NCBI GenBank assembly: GCA_008933995.1
Contig: WARS01002707.1
Coordinates: forward strand, 1-64,000
Direction of reading: 5' to 3'
From: Datnioides undecimradiatus
Taxonomy: Eukaryota > Chordata > Actinopteri > Lobotiformes > Datnioididae
Length of the DNA: 64,000 nucleotides
The position numbers were made by a program, and so were the translations under genes. Positions 1 through 13,377 of the stretch are shown piece by piece. The stretch's first letter is position 1. Each line of letters starts with the position of its first letter. Under the pieces are notes generated by a model. That model was not told the origin of the DNA. It saw only the letters and a list, made by a program, of their open reading frames with translations, and did not search any database.

Positions 1-1020
1 CCTTCATTCTGCATAACTTCAGGTGTTAATCTGATTTAAAGGAGTGAGTTCTATATAAATTCAGCCCGTACAGTCGTCATGAACGGGGAAACTAGCTGCA
101 GAGACCAAACCGTTGTTTGTACCAGGCTGTAAACATGTTTACTGCTGCGTTTTAACATGGGGGTCTATGGGGACTGACTCGCTGCTGGAGCCTCTGGTGG
201 ACGCTCAGGGAGCTGCAGCTCTGACGCTGCAGCTCTGCAGGGTTCAGCCTCAGAGGATGAAGCTTTGCTGGAGTCTGGGGCCTCCTGGTGATAAATGCAG
301 CATCCTTGGAGGCTGAACTGAGACCAGATCAAGTCTCTGGATGCTAATGCTAATGCTAAAGTGGNATTTTATATATATAGATATAGATATATTAAACCAC
401 TGTATATAACATGTATGTTTATACAAACACAGACTCACATCTCTGGTTTTGGCGCAGATTGGATAAAAGGCTGGAGTGGGCTGCTCTGCTGCATGTCCTG
501 TGACTGTGGCGTGTTACATAACGTCCCCCTGTCCCGTGCGTCAGGCGGGGGACACTCGCTGCATTGTTGGCGGCTCGGCCTCCCAGAGGTTCTCCCCGTA
601 TCTGCAGCGGAGAGCTGCTGCAGGGCCAAAGACAACAAACTGGAGACGCAGGCGTTCCTGCAGTTATGGAGACAGAAGAACCGCCAACCCGGCGTCTCGC
701 TCTCTACTCCTGCCTCACACTCCTGCCACACTGCAAGGAATCCACTCAGTCAACAGGACACCGACCTGTTGGCGCATTAAACCGATCAAACGCTGACACA
801 ACTGTTAGCAGCTCTGCAGCTAGTGAGTTCTGTATAAATTCAGCCCGTACAGTCGTCATGAACGGGGAAACTAGCTGCAGAGACCAAACCGTTGTTTGTA
901 CCAGGCTGTAAACATGTTTACTGCTGCGTTTTAACATGGGGGTCTATGGGGACTGACTCGCTGCTGGAGCCTCTGGTGGACGCTCAGGGAACTGCAGCTC
1001 TGACGCTTCAGTCCCTCTGC
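1..1020 (+). repeat. Direct duplicate of a dispersed fish repeat
   Basis: 43-235 and 821-1010 are nearly identical direct copies (shared markers: AACGGGGAAACTAGCTGCAG and AACATGGGGGTCTATGGGGA). The 585 bp between them differ. The GGGGGTCTATGGGGACTGACT segment recalls a repeat common in teleost genomes. No gene recognised. One ambiguous base (n) is at 365. 1021-1390 holds nothing I recognise. Confidence 0.8.
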
Positions 1021-1390
1021 CAGCCACGGTGCGCTTGGTCTTAATGTGAGCACAGGTGAGGGTGTCACTCCTTATCAGAGAGCATCACAGCAGAATATGG
1101 AGTAAGGTGCTACAACTATAAATCCATATGCTCTTTGAATTAGTGATAAACGGCACCATAATTGATCCAGTGGTGTTGTTTTAACAGTTTCAGCTCATAT
1201 AAATACCATCAAACCTCTGTTCAAGTTCAGGATGAATGCTTCTTTGTCTGACATCAGAGCTCCCATCATGGCGGTTTCCATAGTTTCCATCAAAGCGATG
1301 CTCCTCTGTTGATGCATCAGCAGCAAAACGTCTTTTAGAAGTCTAAAAATATTAATTGTACGTTACATTTAGACTATTTACTATTATATC

Positions 1391-1670
1391 TCTATGCTGT
1401 CTTCAAATACACCAGACTCCATTGATGAAAACAGTAATTTTAACTTGCAGCTCAGAGGAGCTGTCGTTCTACCGCTGCCTCGATCTGTCCGTTTGTTTGT
1501 GTTATTGAGACTATCGGTGAACCCAAACAAAGTATTTAAAACACCAAAGTTGCACAGTAACACAGACAAACTGACAGATCGAGGCAGCAGTGACCAACAA
1601 TGATGAGCTGAGCTGTGATTTAAAATAGCTATTTTTGTCAATGGAGTCTGGTGATGTGAGGACAGCATAG
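1391..1670. mobile_element. Fold-back (MITE-like) element, copy 1
   Basis: The two halves are inverted copies: the left half starts near ATGCTGTCTTCAAATACACC then CCAGACTCCATTGATGAAAA, and the right half is the reverse complement. The palindromic arm contains CTGCCTCGATCTGTC and its complement GACAGATCGAGGCAG. It has no coding capacity. Two more copies lie at 2.2 and 43.1 kb. 1671-2200 holds nothing recognised. Confidence 0.7.
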
Positions 1671-2204
1671 AAAGCCCAGCAGCCAGCTGGTCTTGGAGGA
1701 CAAAAGTCTGATCCTGAGGGATTCAGAAACATTTTAATGAACAAACTGATTCAGAACAGCTCTGTAAAGCGAACTGGATGGTGCACGCCGATGCTCCAGT
1801 GCATACACACATCCTGAACCGACCTGCTTCACACTGCGTTTGAACTTGAGGCCCTCGCTGTCGGAGGAGTCGTTGTTGCGTGAGCGGCAGTGTTTCCTCG
1901 ACCCTCTGACTGCTGCTGTGGAAAGGCCAGGCTGCAGTGGAGGTTGTTAGATCATTACAGGAACAAGCGCAACTGGACCACACATTATTGTGTAATGAGA
2001 TAATGTGATATAGAAATAAAATCCCAGCAGGAGCTCTGGACTTCTTTCAGATTTGATTTTGCACTAAATGAAACAGACCGCTGGTTAAAGGGCCATTTCA
2101 CTCAAATATCAAATATTAAACAACTCCAACCACGGAGGCTTTACAGCTTAAACAGCCTTTTCATTGACAACGTCCTGCATGGATACTTTACCACAGTCAG
2201 TGCT

Positions 2205-2475
2205 CTTGTCAATTTCCACCAGACTCCTTTGGTAAAAACAGTAATTTTACTTTGCAGAGCAGAGAAGTTGGTCCACTGTTCCGTAGGTTTGTTTGTGTAA
2301 TTGTGTCACTTCAGTGTTTTAAAGGATGAGTTTGGATTTAGCAAAGTCTCACAGTAACATGAACAACCTGACAGATCGAGGCAGCTGCAGACCTGCAGCT
2401 CCAGTGCTGCAGAGGCTAAAATTAATGATTTCGTCAATGGAGTCTGGTGGATTTGAGGGAAACACATATGGAAAC
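2205..2475. mobile_element. Fold-back (MITE-like) element, copy 2
   Basis: Same architecture as the element at 1391: CACCAGACTCCTTTGGTAAA at the left, GTCAATGGAGTCTGGTGGAT at the right, and GACAGATCGAGGCAG internally. More diverged than copy 1. Confidence 0.65.
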
Positions 2476-2759
2476 TTTAAACTAACTTTAAACTTTAAAA
2501 CAAAACAAAGTGCCTTCCGTGTCTACGACTCAGCCAGGCTCATGTCTCGCACGCTGGTGTTTTGTTCAGATCTAATAATCACATGAAGCAGAATCACATC
2601 AGATGTTTCCGTGTTGAAACGATCAGATCCCAGAAACAAACACGGACGCGTCCGTTTGGCTCTGCAGGAGCGTCCAGAGAGTTGGAAACGTGATGATCCA
2701 ACGAGTCGCTCATGGTGCTGCAGAGCAAAAGACATGTGAAGAGGAGTTGCAGCTGGTCC

Positions 2760-2918
2760 ACACACACACGCACACGCACACACACACACACACACACAAA
2801 TGATGAGAGCCGATCTGTTGGCCCTTTAGCTCGGTCACATTAATTTACTCGGCCCTTTAATCCGGTCAGACGTAGCAGCATCAGGGTGGTCATGTGAGCT
2901 AAATCTCCTACAGGCAGC

Positions 2919-2964
<46 letters not shown>
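2760..2964. repeat. (CA)n and (GT)n microsatellite pair
   Basis: (CA)n at 2760-2799 and (GT)n at 2921-2964, complementary and 120 bp apart. The rest of 2476-4190 holds no gene I can support. Confidence 0.9.
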
Positions 2965-2965
<1 letters not shown>

Positions 2966-4194
2966 GTGGGAAAGGACAGGCCCGGAGGTGGATTCAGGAT
3001 CAGGGTTCACCTCACAGCATCGCTTCTAACCTTAGAGACTCACACTTTCAGTGTTTCTCTGTTCTTTTTGAGGAGGACTCATGTGAGCGGCGGGGTTTGC
3101 TGAGCAGGTGATGCTCGTCACGACCCCGAATCAAACCACAACACTTCACACCTCTTTTGGCAGAGTGGAGTGGAAGGACCGAGTGTTTCTGAGCTGCAGA
3201 GTGAACCTTTACTGTGAACACATCAGAGAATTGCCCCTGAACACTCGCTCAGTGAGGTGTATGAAGTACATGCAACGGGCCGCATGGGCGGAGCAGAGGG
3301 TGCTGCTGCACTGACTCTGGGATCACTGATTTGATTGGTTGTGCAGTTAAAACACCTACTGCTGTGTCTCACTGATCCATAATGGACGCTCTTTGCAGCA
3401 GGCGTGCAGCAGATGTTTTGCACTGGGTCGGTGTCCCATGTATTTTTGCACCTTGACTGCATGTAGACGTGGACATATGTGCTCCTCCACTGCATCAGCT
3501 TCACCTTGAGTTTAACCAGATCCAGCGAGCGGGACAGGTGGAGAGCAACCATCGTGTTGTTACAGGCCAGAAACTTGATGCACCTGCGCGCTGCGGCTGT
3601 AAAACTAACGCAGGGGGTATCATGGACTCTCTAACGAGTGTGGGGAATCAAATCAAAGAGCTGCTTTATGAAAACACAACTTTAAATTTGTTTTTTGAAC
3701 CTTATCTCAATTATTTGTCTCGCAGAGAATCCAACAGAGTTCAGTCAAGTGTTTCAGATCAGCATGGACCCCTTTATATCTGAAGAGTCATGCATCAGTC
3801 GTAAACCAGCTTAGTAAACCCCCCTGCCCCCCTCAGCTAGTTTAAATATTTGAAGCCAAATGCAAACACAGCCTGGTTTTGCCTGGACCTCACCACACCA
3901 CAGACCACCTCAAACTCTCCGTCAGAGCCAGGACAAACCGTAAAAAGACTCTTTCAGCAGCGTGAGCTTAACGATTTGCACTCTCGTCTTATTTACTCAG
4001 TACTTCAGTAACCTCACGCATTTAATCATCGGTGTAATCTGCACCGGGGAGGCCTCTGCACGACGCAAAACCCGTTGCTCACATGAGTCACGATGTGTCG
4101 CCATTTGCGCCCACGTCTTCCTGCAACAGCTCAACCTTTGTGAGACCGTGGAACCAGATTTCTTACTTTTCTGTCGTCACAGGATCAGAGAAAC

Positions 4195-4460
4195 AATCTC
4201 AGCTTCTCAGTGATGAATCTGCAGCTCCTTCCTGCTTCATGGAGCTTTGCAGTGAGTTTCAGATCACTGGTGACCTCTTCTGGTTGCAGAGTCACTGCTC
4301 TGGTTCACTGTCGGCGTCGTTCAGAGAAAACGCTGCAACGCGCCGCCATGCACGATTCGCTAAGCAGCCAACAGCGGGCTGACTGGAGAACGAGCAGGTG
4401 ACCGTTGTGGAGCATTTAGCAGCTGACAGGCAGATGTTTCCCCAAGTAGCTGTGAGTAAA
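4195..4460 (+). repeat. Dispersed repeat, 'GTGGAGCATTTAGCAGCT' family, copy 1
   Basis: Shares with 8340-8565 an N-rich body and the terminal GTGGAGCATTTAGCAGCT. A family I recall as common in teleost intergenic DNA. No coding capacity. Confidence 0.6.
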
Positions 4461-5289
4461 TGCTGGACTGAGATGCATCAGGTCACACAAACGATCCCAA
4501 ATCAACGATCACGTTAGGTTAGCATTTCATATTGAGATGTGAAGACAGGTGAGCGTTGTGTTCACAGGAAAATCAACCTTCAGCAGAAGTTTGAGACGTT
4601 TTATGAGGCTGCGTTCAAAGACAAGCGGCTATGATTTGAGAAATTCTGACTTTTCTTTAAATGACAACATCAGAGAGTTGAAACGTCCGTGTTGTCCTGG
4701 TTTTACAAGTTTCTGTTATTACTTAATATGTTCCCACAGACAGAGCACACACTGAGGCAGGTTCATCTGACTCCACAGCAATAAAGGCAGGAGGTCGTAC
4801 CCTCCACACAGGCACCTCCTGGCAGGCCTCTCTCACTGCTCTGAGCCCTCCGCTGGCCTCCACCCGCCCACTCAGCTCCTTTAACTCCTCCCCTCCTCCT
4901 CCTCCTCCTCCAAAAGCCTCTGCTCTCTGCTCTCAGAGAGCCCAGATTCAAGCACATCACAGGGACAAATAGTACAGAAAGACAGAAAGAGGCGCAGAAT
5001 CAACATGATGTCCGGCTGCTAATGAAAAGTTGAAGTCATGAACAATAAAACGCTCAGTTTAACAAACTCAGAGGCTGCGCTGCTGCAGATTCACCGTAGC
5101 ATGTGGTGGCTAATGTTAGCAAACCAACAGGAGAGAGGAGAAACAAAAGGGCAGAAGACAGTGGAGGCAGAGAAGAAGAAGGAGAAGAAACAAAAATGTA
5201 CTTACAATGAGGCAGAAAGACGGTCACGGCAAAACTGCGGCGGCGCTTGGACCAAATACAGGAAGTCCAACGAGCGGGGAGAGCAGGGG

Positions 5290-5445
5290 ACACGAAGAGG
5301 CAGCGCTAACGAGACACAGGTGACACTGATGAACAATGAAACGAGCAGGAAGTTAAGAGGACTGACACAAGACGAGGTTAGAGCTCACAGAACAAAACAG
5401 GAAGTAAACAAAACCAGGACTCAGACCTCAGGCCTCTGCTGCTGT
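5290..5445 (+). repeat. Dispersed repeat, 'ACACAGGTGACAC...AAACAGGAA' family
   Basis: Carries GAGACACAGGTGACAC and AACAAAACAGGAAGTAAAC. Related copies: 24225-24350, 40255-40360 and 63435-63510. 4470-5290 is otherwise unremarkable, with a short TCC-rich run at 4890-4910. Confidence 0.6.
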
Positions 5446-6050
5446 TTAGCATTTTAGCTTCATGTTAGCATTGTTCGACCACAGTTGTGTGCTTATGCTA
5501 ACGATTGTCTTTCACAGTATTTCATCGTGTATAACAAGCGACGCCGCATCTGGGACGCCTCACCATGTCCCGACAAAGAGACGCCATGTTCTGAACGTTG
5601 ACCAATAGGAGCACAGGACGCTCCTCAGTGCACAGCTGAACATCATGACAGGACAGAGGGACGATGCTCAGAGGTCACACGCCACCTCCTTCCCAGTGAT
5701 GTCACGCATGTTGTGAAAGACGGTGATCTGTGATTGGTCGGGGAACAACGTGCCAAAACGTATAATCGCCATCGTAAACGCCGAACATATTGTGTGGTCA
5801 CATGTATGATTGTTCACGTGTGTGACCGTCACTGTGTGTGTGTGTGTGTGTGTCACTAACCCTCCTGGGCTGTACTCCTGTGGGTAATTGCTTCCTGTCA
5901 GGAAGCAGGTTTGCTTTCAGAGTCAACACACACATGCACACATTGAGTCTTGTCCTTCTGTGTACAGTTAGCAAATGCGTTTAGAGGTTCACCCTGTTCA
6001 CCCAATTGTGGGTGTCTAACTTTGAATCTGATGATGCATGCATGTGTGCA

Positions 6051-6081
<31 letters not shown>

Positions 6082-6195
6082 TGTGTGGAGTGTGGTGTTC
6101 TCCCAGGGGTCCTGTGGCCTTCAGTTCACAGGTTGGCAGGAGGATGTGAAGGTCAGTAAGCTCCCCTGCAGGTCAACAGTCATTAAAAACACACG

Positions 6196-6256
<61 letters not shown>
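6196..6256 (+). repeat. Long (CA)n microsatellite
   Basis: About 30 CA units, with a (GT)n run just before it at 6050-6085. No gene in 5450-6300. Confidence 0.95.
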
Positions 6257-6259
<3 letters not shown>

Positions 6260-6329
6260 TCACACACATACAGCCAAAGATCCAGTGAGTGTGCAAGTGG
6301 AAACAGAGCTTCTCTCTGTGACTCTGCAA

Positions 6330-6525
6330 AGGTCAGAAGGCTTGAAACACATCACTGTGTTAAAAGCAGAGACTCTGAGTCACAGCAACACATCACTGTG
6401 TTAAAAGCAGAGATCAGCTTCAATGCTCTTGCACAGACTCTGGAGTCACAGCAACACATCACTGTATTAAAGCAGAGACTCTGGAGTCACAGCAACACAT
6501 CACCACACACTGACTCTGACTCACA
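6330..6525 (+). repeat. Minisatellite of about 48 bp (site 1)
   Basis: Imperfect units of CAGCAACACATCACTGT, ATTAAAGCAGAGACTCTGG and AGTCA. The same family occurs at 37550-37780, including the same leading GAGCTTCTCTCTGTGACT. Confidence 0.85.
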
Positions 6526-7774
6526 CACCAGCAGACACATTGCTGACTCAGCAGGAGCATCAGCACTGAACTAAACGCCCTATGACACTGCAGGTTTTTA
6601 TGGATGTAACAGTCGAGTGGACTGTACTTCCTGTTGTCATCAGCTACAACCTACGCCTCTATCCACCAACGTGACGAGTGATGTTTTACTTGTGCAGCGC
6701 TCAGTGAATTCACACTCGATAATTTATCATTTTCTAGTCTTTAAAGAGTCAAAAATGTGTTTTCGTGTGTTTAGGTCCCTTAAATTGAGTAATCTTGAGC
6801 CCAAAGGGGGTGGGGCGTCTGTCTCTATCTGAGATCCAAATGTTCAGCTGAATTTCAGATCTGAATAAGACACAATCACCTGCTGCTACAGCTGCTGAGC
6901 TAACTAGCTAGCTCCACTGCAGGCTACAAGCTAAGAAGCTAACATCTAATGTTTCCTCTAATGCTAAGAGTATCAGTGCACATTTCTTCTGTTAGAGAGA
7001 GGTTCAGCTTATTTTTAGAGTTTTTGTTTTATTTTTAATCTGTGTTTAACAAAATATTCATCACAGCAGAGCAATTTAAAAACTCCAGAATGTGTCCGGA
7101 GATGAATTTAAAGTTCCCGTTTATCTGATCCTGTGTCTGCAGTTTATTATCTGCTGACCTAAAAAACGCCATTACACAACAATGTCAGCAACACATCTCA
7201 TCCCCGGCCAAGTTGTACGCTTGGGTAGCGCAGCTCTGCGGTATTTCCACATCCAGGTGATTTTCAGTGCGCGGGCTGTTTCAGACTTGTCCGACTGTTT
7301 CATGATGATGGACGATATTCGCCGTTCGCTCGTAAAACACATCCTCACACCGCGATACGACGTGTTTCGTGTCTGCAGAGGCTCGTAAATTCTTTCCCGC
7401 TCCACGTACGACCCCGGGACTTTCTGGGTATCTGGTGTAACTTCCTCTGATGTGCACAGTCACTCAAACACACAAACACATGCAGACAGATTGCATACAG
7501 TACATGTGGGGACCTGTGATTGACACAGTTCCCCTGCTCTTTATCCAAAAGTCAATCAGACAACTGAATACATAAACCTGAGGCCCTGATCACACGCGGA
7601 CATCTGCACATCCTCAGTCATTAGCTCTGGTTATACTTTACACTCCCTGTTTGTATCTGCACAGGCAAAACAAACTGCAGGTCAAACTGCGTGCACATCC
7701 CCCGACTCTGATGCAGACTCTGATGGACAGCCGTGCACTTACAGACATGTGAGGTATAATTTAGGCTCATTGAC

Positions 7775-7775
<1 letters not shown>

Positions 7776-7818
<43 letters not shown>

Positions 7819-7946
7819 CACACATAGACAAGACAGTATCCACTGATACATGAGATGCAGCTGTTAGACAAACACACACATACCACTGTTTAATGATAAG
7901 AAACCCTTTGAAAATCAAATAAACCCATTCATTATATAACCAAGAC

Positions 7947-8001
<55 letters not shown>
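7776..8001. repeat. Two long (CA)n tracts
   Basis: 7776-7824 and 7950-8001. The surrounding 6600-8340 shows no gene. Confidence 0.95.
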
Positions 8002-8004
<3 letters not shown>

Positions 8005-8339
8005 TATTCCCCCGTGTGGCAGTGAACAGGAGGAATGTACATCTGTATTTGCTCTTGTCAGGACTGGACTGGAGGCTTGTTTGTGTGTTGGATGTGCAGG
8101 TTGACCCAGATGCACAGAAGTCGTCTGGAAGGCAGATTCAACACAAACTCGCTGCTTCCTGAGTTCCTGGTTTTTAGATTATTATTGTATAAAAAGTAAT
8201 AAATAACTGTGTAAACTCTTTGTATAGTCTGTGCTCAGAAACTGAATTTATACACGACACAGAGTTGTAGCTTAGCTTTGCATAAAATCACTAACTCTGC
8301 AGTTCAAATCAACTCCACGGAGCATTTTGGTGTCCTTCA

Positions 8340-8565
8340 GCTGATTGTTTTGGTTTCAATGCACTAACCAGTGTTACCTCCTGCAGAAATAGTTTAGCTG
8401 TTTCCATCACGAACGAGCTGCGCAGCATCCATCGACAGGCACTGTCGACGACGAGCTGGTGACCACAGTGGAGCATTTAGCAGCTAAAGACAAGACTCGT
8501 GTCTCTGAATATCAGTGTTGCTGCAAACAAAGAGGCCACGAAAATCAGTTAGTGCAGCTTTAATC
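8340..8565 (+). repeat. Dispersed repeat, 'GTGGAGCATTTAGCAGCT' family, copy 2
   Basis: Second copy, ending GTTAGTGCAGCTTTAA. Neighbouring 8566-10200 contains only a C14 run (8875-8888) and no recognised gene. Confidence 0.6.
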
Positions 8566-10199
8566 CACATGTGATCAGATAGGCGAAGTCAAAACTGGAG
8601 AGAGCTGCTGAAGGTTAAAAACACCTTTAAATAATGAATTAGAGCTTTAAAGGGGGGAACTGTTCAACAGGCAACCCTCTGCACTCAGTGTTTCCAAGTT
8701 GCCAGATTGCTTTTTGTTTTCCTAAGTCAAGCAGCGACCAACAACGACAGGGCTCACTGCATCTGTCTCCAAATGCCTGTGAAGCTCCGTGAACTCTGCT
8801 GGTTCCATTAACCTGCAATCAGTATTCAAATGATATTAATTAGTTATCAGCCAATCAGAGACTTGATTCATAGCCCCCCCCCCCCCCCAAAATCCCGCCC
8901 GGTCCCGCTGCATGACCACCACGACCACCTGGGTACAATCTCCATTAGCCATCGTTAGCATTCCTCCCATATTTCCCATGCGTCGTTAGCTTCTGACCAT
9001 TAGCATTCTGCTCATATTTCTCCAGTTCTCTGACAGGAAGATGCCTCAGCGACAGCTCCTCCTGATAGTTTCTCATTGTCGGCCCGATGTACGGCCGAGC
9101 AAGGAGTTTCATCGGTTGTCCATCTTTATTATCTTTGCCCGGCTTCACCTCTTTTATCCCGATCTTTTCATTTTCCTGCTCTTGCAGACGTTCTCTCCGT
9201 CCAAACATCTGTCTGTTTTCATTTTTTCTTGTCCTCAGTCTTTCTCATTTTCCCATGTTTTCTCTCTTTCTTCACTCCGCTGCCTGTCCATCACAGTGAT
9301 GCTGAGGTGATGATATACAGGAAGAGGATTGTGGTAAAGCAGAGCCGGTCCTGGACAGTAGGCTCCTTTATCCCACTGTAATACACAAAGAGGACCCAGA
9401 GAGACCGGGGCCCCTCGACCACACTGTGAAGGATATGAGTGCTGACTGTTGTCCTGCAGGGAGCAGGTCCAGGGCCTCCGTATAATATTGCTCCTGTGCA
9501 CGTGGGTTTTCCTCGTGGACGCCCACAACTTTATTCTAATCCAATTTCCCGAAAGTCCCAAAATGAATCCTGACCCTTTGCTTTACATTAAACACAACAT
9601 TTAACCCTGAAACCCCTGGAGCTTAAATACTCATCCTGCCTTTAAACCCTTCACCCCAACATAAAGCTCAGACTCTGGGTGGTTTATTGTGTCTCACGTG
9701 TCATTCGAGTCTCAACAACAAACAAGTTCTGTTTGCGAGCAGCCTCCAGCCTTAAAAGGCACCTTGGCAGCCATGTTCGAGGCCGAACATAAAGTTTAAA
9801 ACCTCTTTCTCTTCGACAATGCCTGTTGTCATGACTCCGGCTTCTTCAGCGCCATGACGTGAAGCCGACATCTGCTCTGATCAGACCAATCAACTGATAT
9901 CAGACCAAACTCTCGACTCGTCGGACTTCAGTCAACTGAATTCGACTTATTCCCAGTCCGCCTGCAGCCGCTGCTTACCGGCAACAATCTGGCCGAAACT
10001 GCCGTGATTCTCAACTGATTGGCTGGAAATGTCTCCTGGTTCATCTTCTGATCGGCTTTTCACTGGAACAACAACCATCACCTCTGTTGTTTCTGACTTT
10101 TCTATCTTTTCAAATGCAAAGAACAACGAGCAGCAACAGAAGGTTTAAAGTCACTGAGGTCTTTTCTTTGCTTACCAGAGTGCAGGAGGTTAAAGGTTC

Positions 10200-12600
10200 G
10201 GACGAGGAATGAAGGTGTGTTCCTATAGATGAGAAGCAAAGAATGGGTCCTTTCATTTGGCTTCTCATTCATCAGGAGGGATGGGAGGACGGCGAGGGGA
10301 AAACGTGGCGGGCGTCAGTGTTTTGGGCACGTGAATCGCCCAGTTTGAAGTTTCTCCCACATGACAGAGATTAGGAGCCCGGAGACGGCGTGGTCTTGTG
10401 TTTCTATCCGTCTCCTTCCTCCGCTCTCACACATGTTTGTCTTGTTAATGATGAGGAAGAGGAGGAGAGGAAGGGGGAGAGAGAGACACATGCCGGTCAG
10501 ATCCCCTCAGAATATCGGACACGTGAGGGATGAAGGGGAAGGTGGAGGCCTCCTGACGGCTGCCGGCCATCTGGCTTTGCTGGATGAGGGACAAGCTGCC
10601 GTACATGTTGCCCATCAGTTAAGCACTAATGCTTTAAGCTTGGGCCAGCACCCAAGACGTCTTTCGGTCTCTTGGACTTCTTGATTTGTTTTATTTAGTC
10701 CAAAAATTCAGGAAACCTTGCAGATTACAGGCGGTCTGAACCACGCTCCCGCCTGCAGCTGAAAGGGTGCAAATGATCAGTCACTCCAAGCGTCCAGTGC
10801 GTCGTCTTGGGGTCTTTCAGATCTACCTTCAGTCCCGACTCTCATCGGCTGAACCTTGGTCTGACTTAAAGCGGTAAGATCGGTCTGGATCAAACCGAAC
10901 CAGGGTTTGAGTCGTTTCCAGTGTTTTACTGGATGGTTTGGACTGGGAAGCTCTGTCAGACCCTGGATGAAAGGAAAAACAACGCAACGAAACAAGCTGC
11001 GGATCTGCCTGAAGACTTTATGAAGAGTCAGTTGGTGAAATCTTTTCATTTACACTGCAACACGAGACGCCTGACCAGAAACCAATCAAGCCCAGGGAGA
11101 CGCAGCTCGTGTGGGCTGCATGTCGTGTTTAACCAGGTCAAATGTTTTCACTGCCACATAAACTGAGGCTTTTAACGAAACGACAACACGCGGCACTACG
11201 ATTCAAAACCTTCACAGCAGGAATCCACGACAGCAGCTTCATTAATCTGCTGCGCTGACACTTGGTAGATTTCTCACTCATCATGCAAAATATGCAAATT
11301 CCCTAATTTTACGGCAGTAAAGGCAATCGTACTGATGAAGATTGAAACATTTACTTTCTCTTCAGTTTTTGTGGTATTAGTGAAAGATTATGGGTGGATT
11401 TCAGATTTTATGAATAGTCTAAAGGATTTTGTGACTAGGCGGAGTTAATATAATATGTTCTGCTCAGCAATTGATGATAAATTATGTTAAAATCCTTTTT
11501 TTTTTCGCACAAAACATAATAATTCATCCTTTCGTTACACTGGTCAGAGCTACAGTGGACATAAAAAGCCGGCACGTCCTTATGAAAGTGCAGGGTTTTG
11601 ATGCGTTGTAGTTTTATTTTTTATTCAAAATGTTCCTAATAATGAACTTTTTGTTGTTTTCTTCTGTTTTTTTAATAAGATCACATTAACAATGGAACAT
11701 TTACATCCTTGTTGTTCCCGTCTTTACCTTTAATAACCCTGCAGTTTCATCAGGGGCGTGTAAACTTTATTAGTGATGCTTGAATAAATAAAGCACAGTG
11801 TTGTTGTCGAGCTCGGGCCGTTAAATGAAAAGCTGCCTGCTGTTTTTCAGGAGTGGTGACAGAAAATCTGCAATCTCGTTAAAATGACGGAGTGAACGAT
11901 GCGAAACCTGAAGATGCACCGTCTCCATCGAGCGTGAGTCTCAGTCGCACTAACGCGCCACACGCTGTCCAGGCTGATGGGAAATGGCCACGTTAATAAC
12001 GAGAAGTATGCGCGGGATGAATTTTGGGTTTAGTATGAAGCGGCGGAGCCCGGTGGGAGGTCCCGTCACGCCGTGTGATCACCTCCTGCTGCACCCGATT
12101 GGAACAAAAGAGCTTTTCATCAGAAAACGTAATTACTCCCAACTTAACTTCCAAAGATCAAACCAACAGTAGGAACAAAGTGTGGGACAAAGCCGGCCGA
12201 CATCGGATTGGGTGGTTTGTTGAGTTCGGCTGCTCCCAGGCACTTTAATTAATTGGATTAGCACAATAAGGATGAGAGCCTTAAGGGACAAAATGTGAGG
12301 CAGACGTGGATTATTGGATTTCTGTCATCGCCGCGCTCTGCAGACTAAATGTGTAGAGCAGCTGAGGATCACAGACGCTTACTAATGCAAAATAAGATAA
12401 TTAATCCCTTTCGCCTAAGAAATAAATGTCAAATTAGATTTTTTAAGGGATTTCTTGGGAACTCAAAGCAGCACGGCACCGAGGTTTGCCAGGTTTGCAG
12501 TTCAGCTTTAACGTATCGGACCTCGTGCAAAAGCCTTTTGAGGTTTGTTTGCACAAGAGTTCTGATCATCTGATTCACCGATCATTAACATGATCGACAG
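10200..12600. other. Low-repeat, AT-rich non-coding stretch downstream of rbpjl
   Basis: No credible exon and few dispersed repeats. Contains an octamer-like ATATGCAAATTCCC near 11290, homeobox-type TTTAATTAATTGGATTAG near 12243 and ATAAGATAATTAATCC near 12392. It could hold distal regulatory DNA, but nothing here is proven. Confidence 0.3.
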
Positions 12601-12643
12601 AAAAGAAGATTGAAAAAGAAACTGTGACAGGAAGTGAAGACGA

Positions 12644-13070
12644 CTGTTTCTCCCACGCTGTCGGCCGCACACGGGACGTCCTGGAGGGGCGGCGAGCCGA
12701 GCTGCTGCTAACGTTTGCTCAGCTTGTTTCTCTGATAACTTCAGATCCAGACGTCCGACGACTGAAATCCTTCATCTGCTTCAGATACAGAGTTAAAAAC
12801 AAGCAGCGGCTGAAAAGAGGAGCACAGAAATGTGTCTTACAGCTGATCCAGAGTCAGTTTATCAAGCTGCTGACACACAGAAATGTGTCTTACAGCTGAT
12901 CCAGAGTCAGTTTATCAAGCTGTTTATCAACACTGACTGAGAGGAGGCGGTGACGCCACAGACAGGAAGTGAAGCCGATAACAGAACTGATCTGGATTCA
13001 GGGTCTCTGAGTCTGATGGAAACATCTGAGCTCATGGAGGAACATAGATCTACAACACGTAGAACTGCCA
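12644..13070 (+). repeat. Dispersed repeat family A, copy 1
   Basis: Shares with copies at 22.0, 27.8, 39.4 and 50.3 kb the core CTGTTTCTCCCACGCTGTCG, GAGCCGAGCTGCTGCTAACG and a tail ending GGAACATAGATCTACAACA. Contains an internal tandem doublet of GTCTTACAGCTGATCCAG. Confidence 0.9.
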
Positions 13071-13374
13071 TGACTCTTCTCTTTCAGTGACAGTCTCGTC
13101 CGTCCAACTCGACCTTTCACCCTTTGTTCTGCGACGTTTCCATCCACAGAGGCGCTGCACAGTCTGAAGTCGTCTTATTTGTGCGCAGATCGTCTGTAGA
13201 CTCAGTTATCGGTGTTTTTATCATTACTCCTAAACTGAACTGAACTAAAAACGTCTCAGCGCTGCCAGAACCCTGATGGTAAAGTGATTGAAAACACTCA
13301 GAGGGTCCTGTGGGAGCAGCCCGCGCCGCTGAACCCACGTGAATTATTACAGTAACGGTTCAGCAACAAAGTGC

Positions 13375-13377
<3 letters not shown>

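Noticed and set aside
2965-2972. CGTGGGAA, an RBPJ-type binding word
   Set aside because: A single 8-bp match beside a microsatellite, 11 kb from rbpjl; expected by chance at this window size.
6038-6574. 178-codon open frame
   Set aside because: Made of GT/CA microsatellite (Cys-Val and Thr-His runs) and minisatellite units; no protein features.
8280-8320. tRNA-like words (AGTTCAAATCAACTCC)
   Set aside because: B-box-like only; no A box or cloverleaf could be made around it.
8945-9208. Minus-strand 87-codon lysine/glutamate-rich frame
   Set aside because: Considered as an exon (GPTMRNYQEELSL looked protein-like); no splice sites or family recognised.
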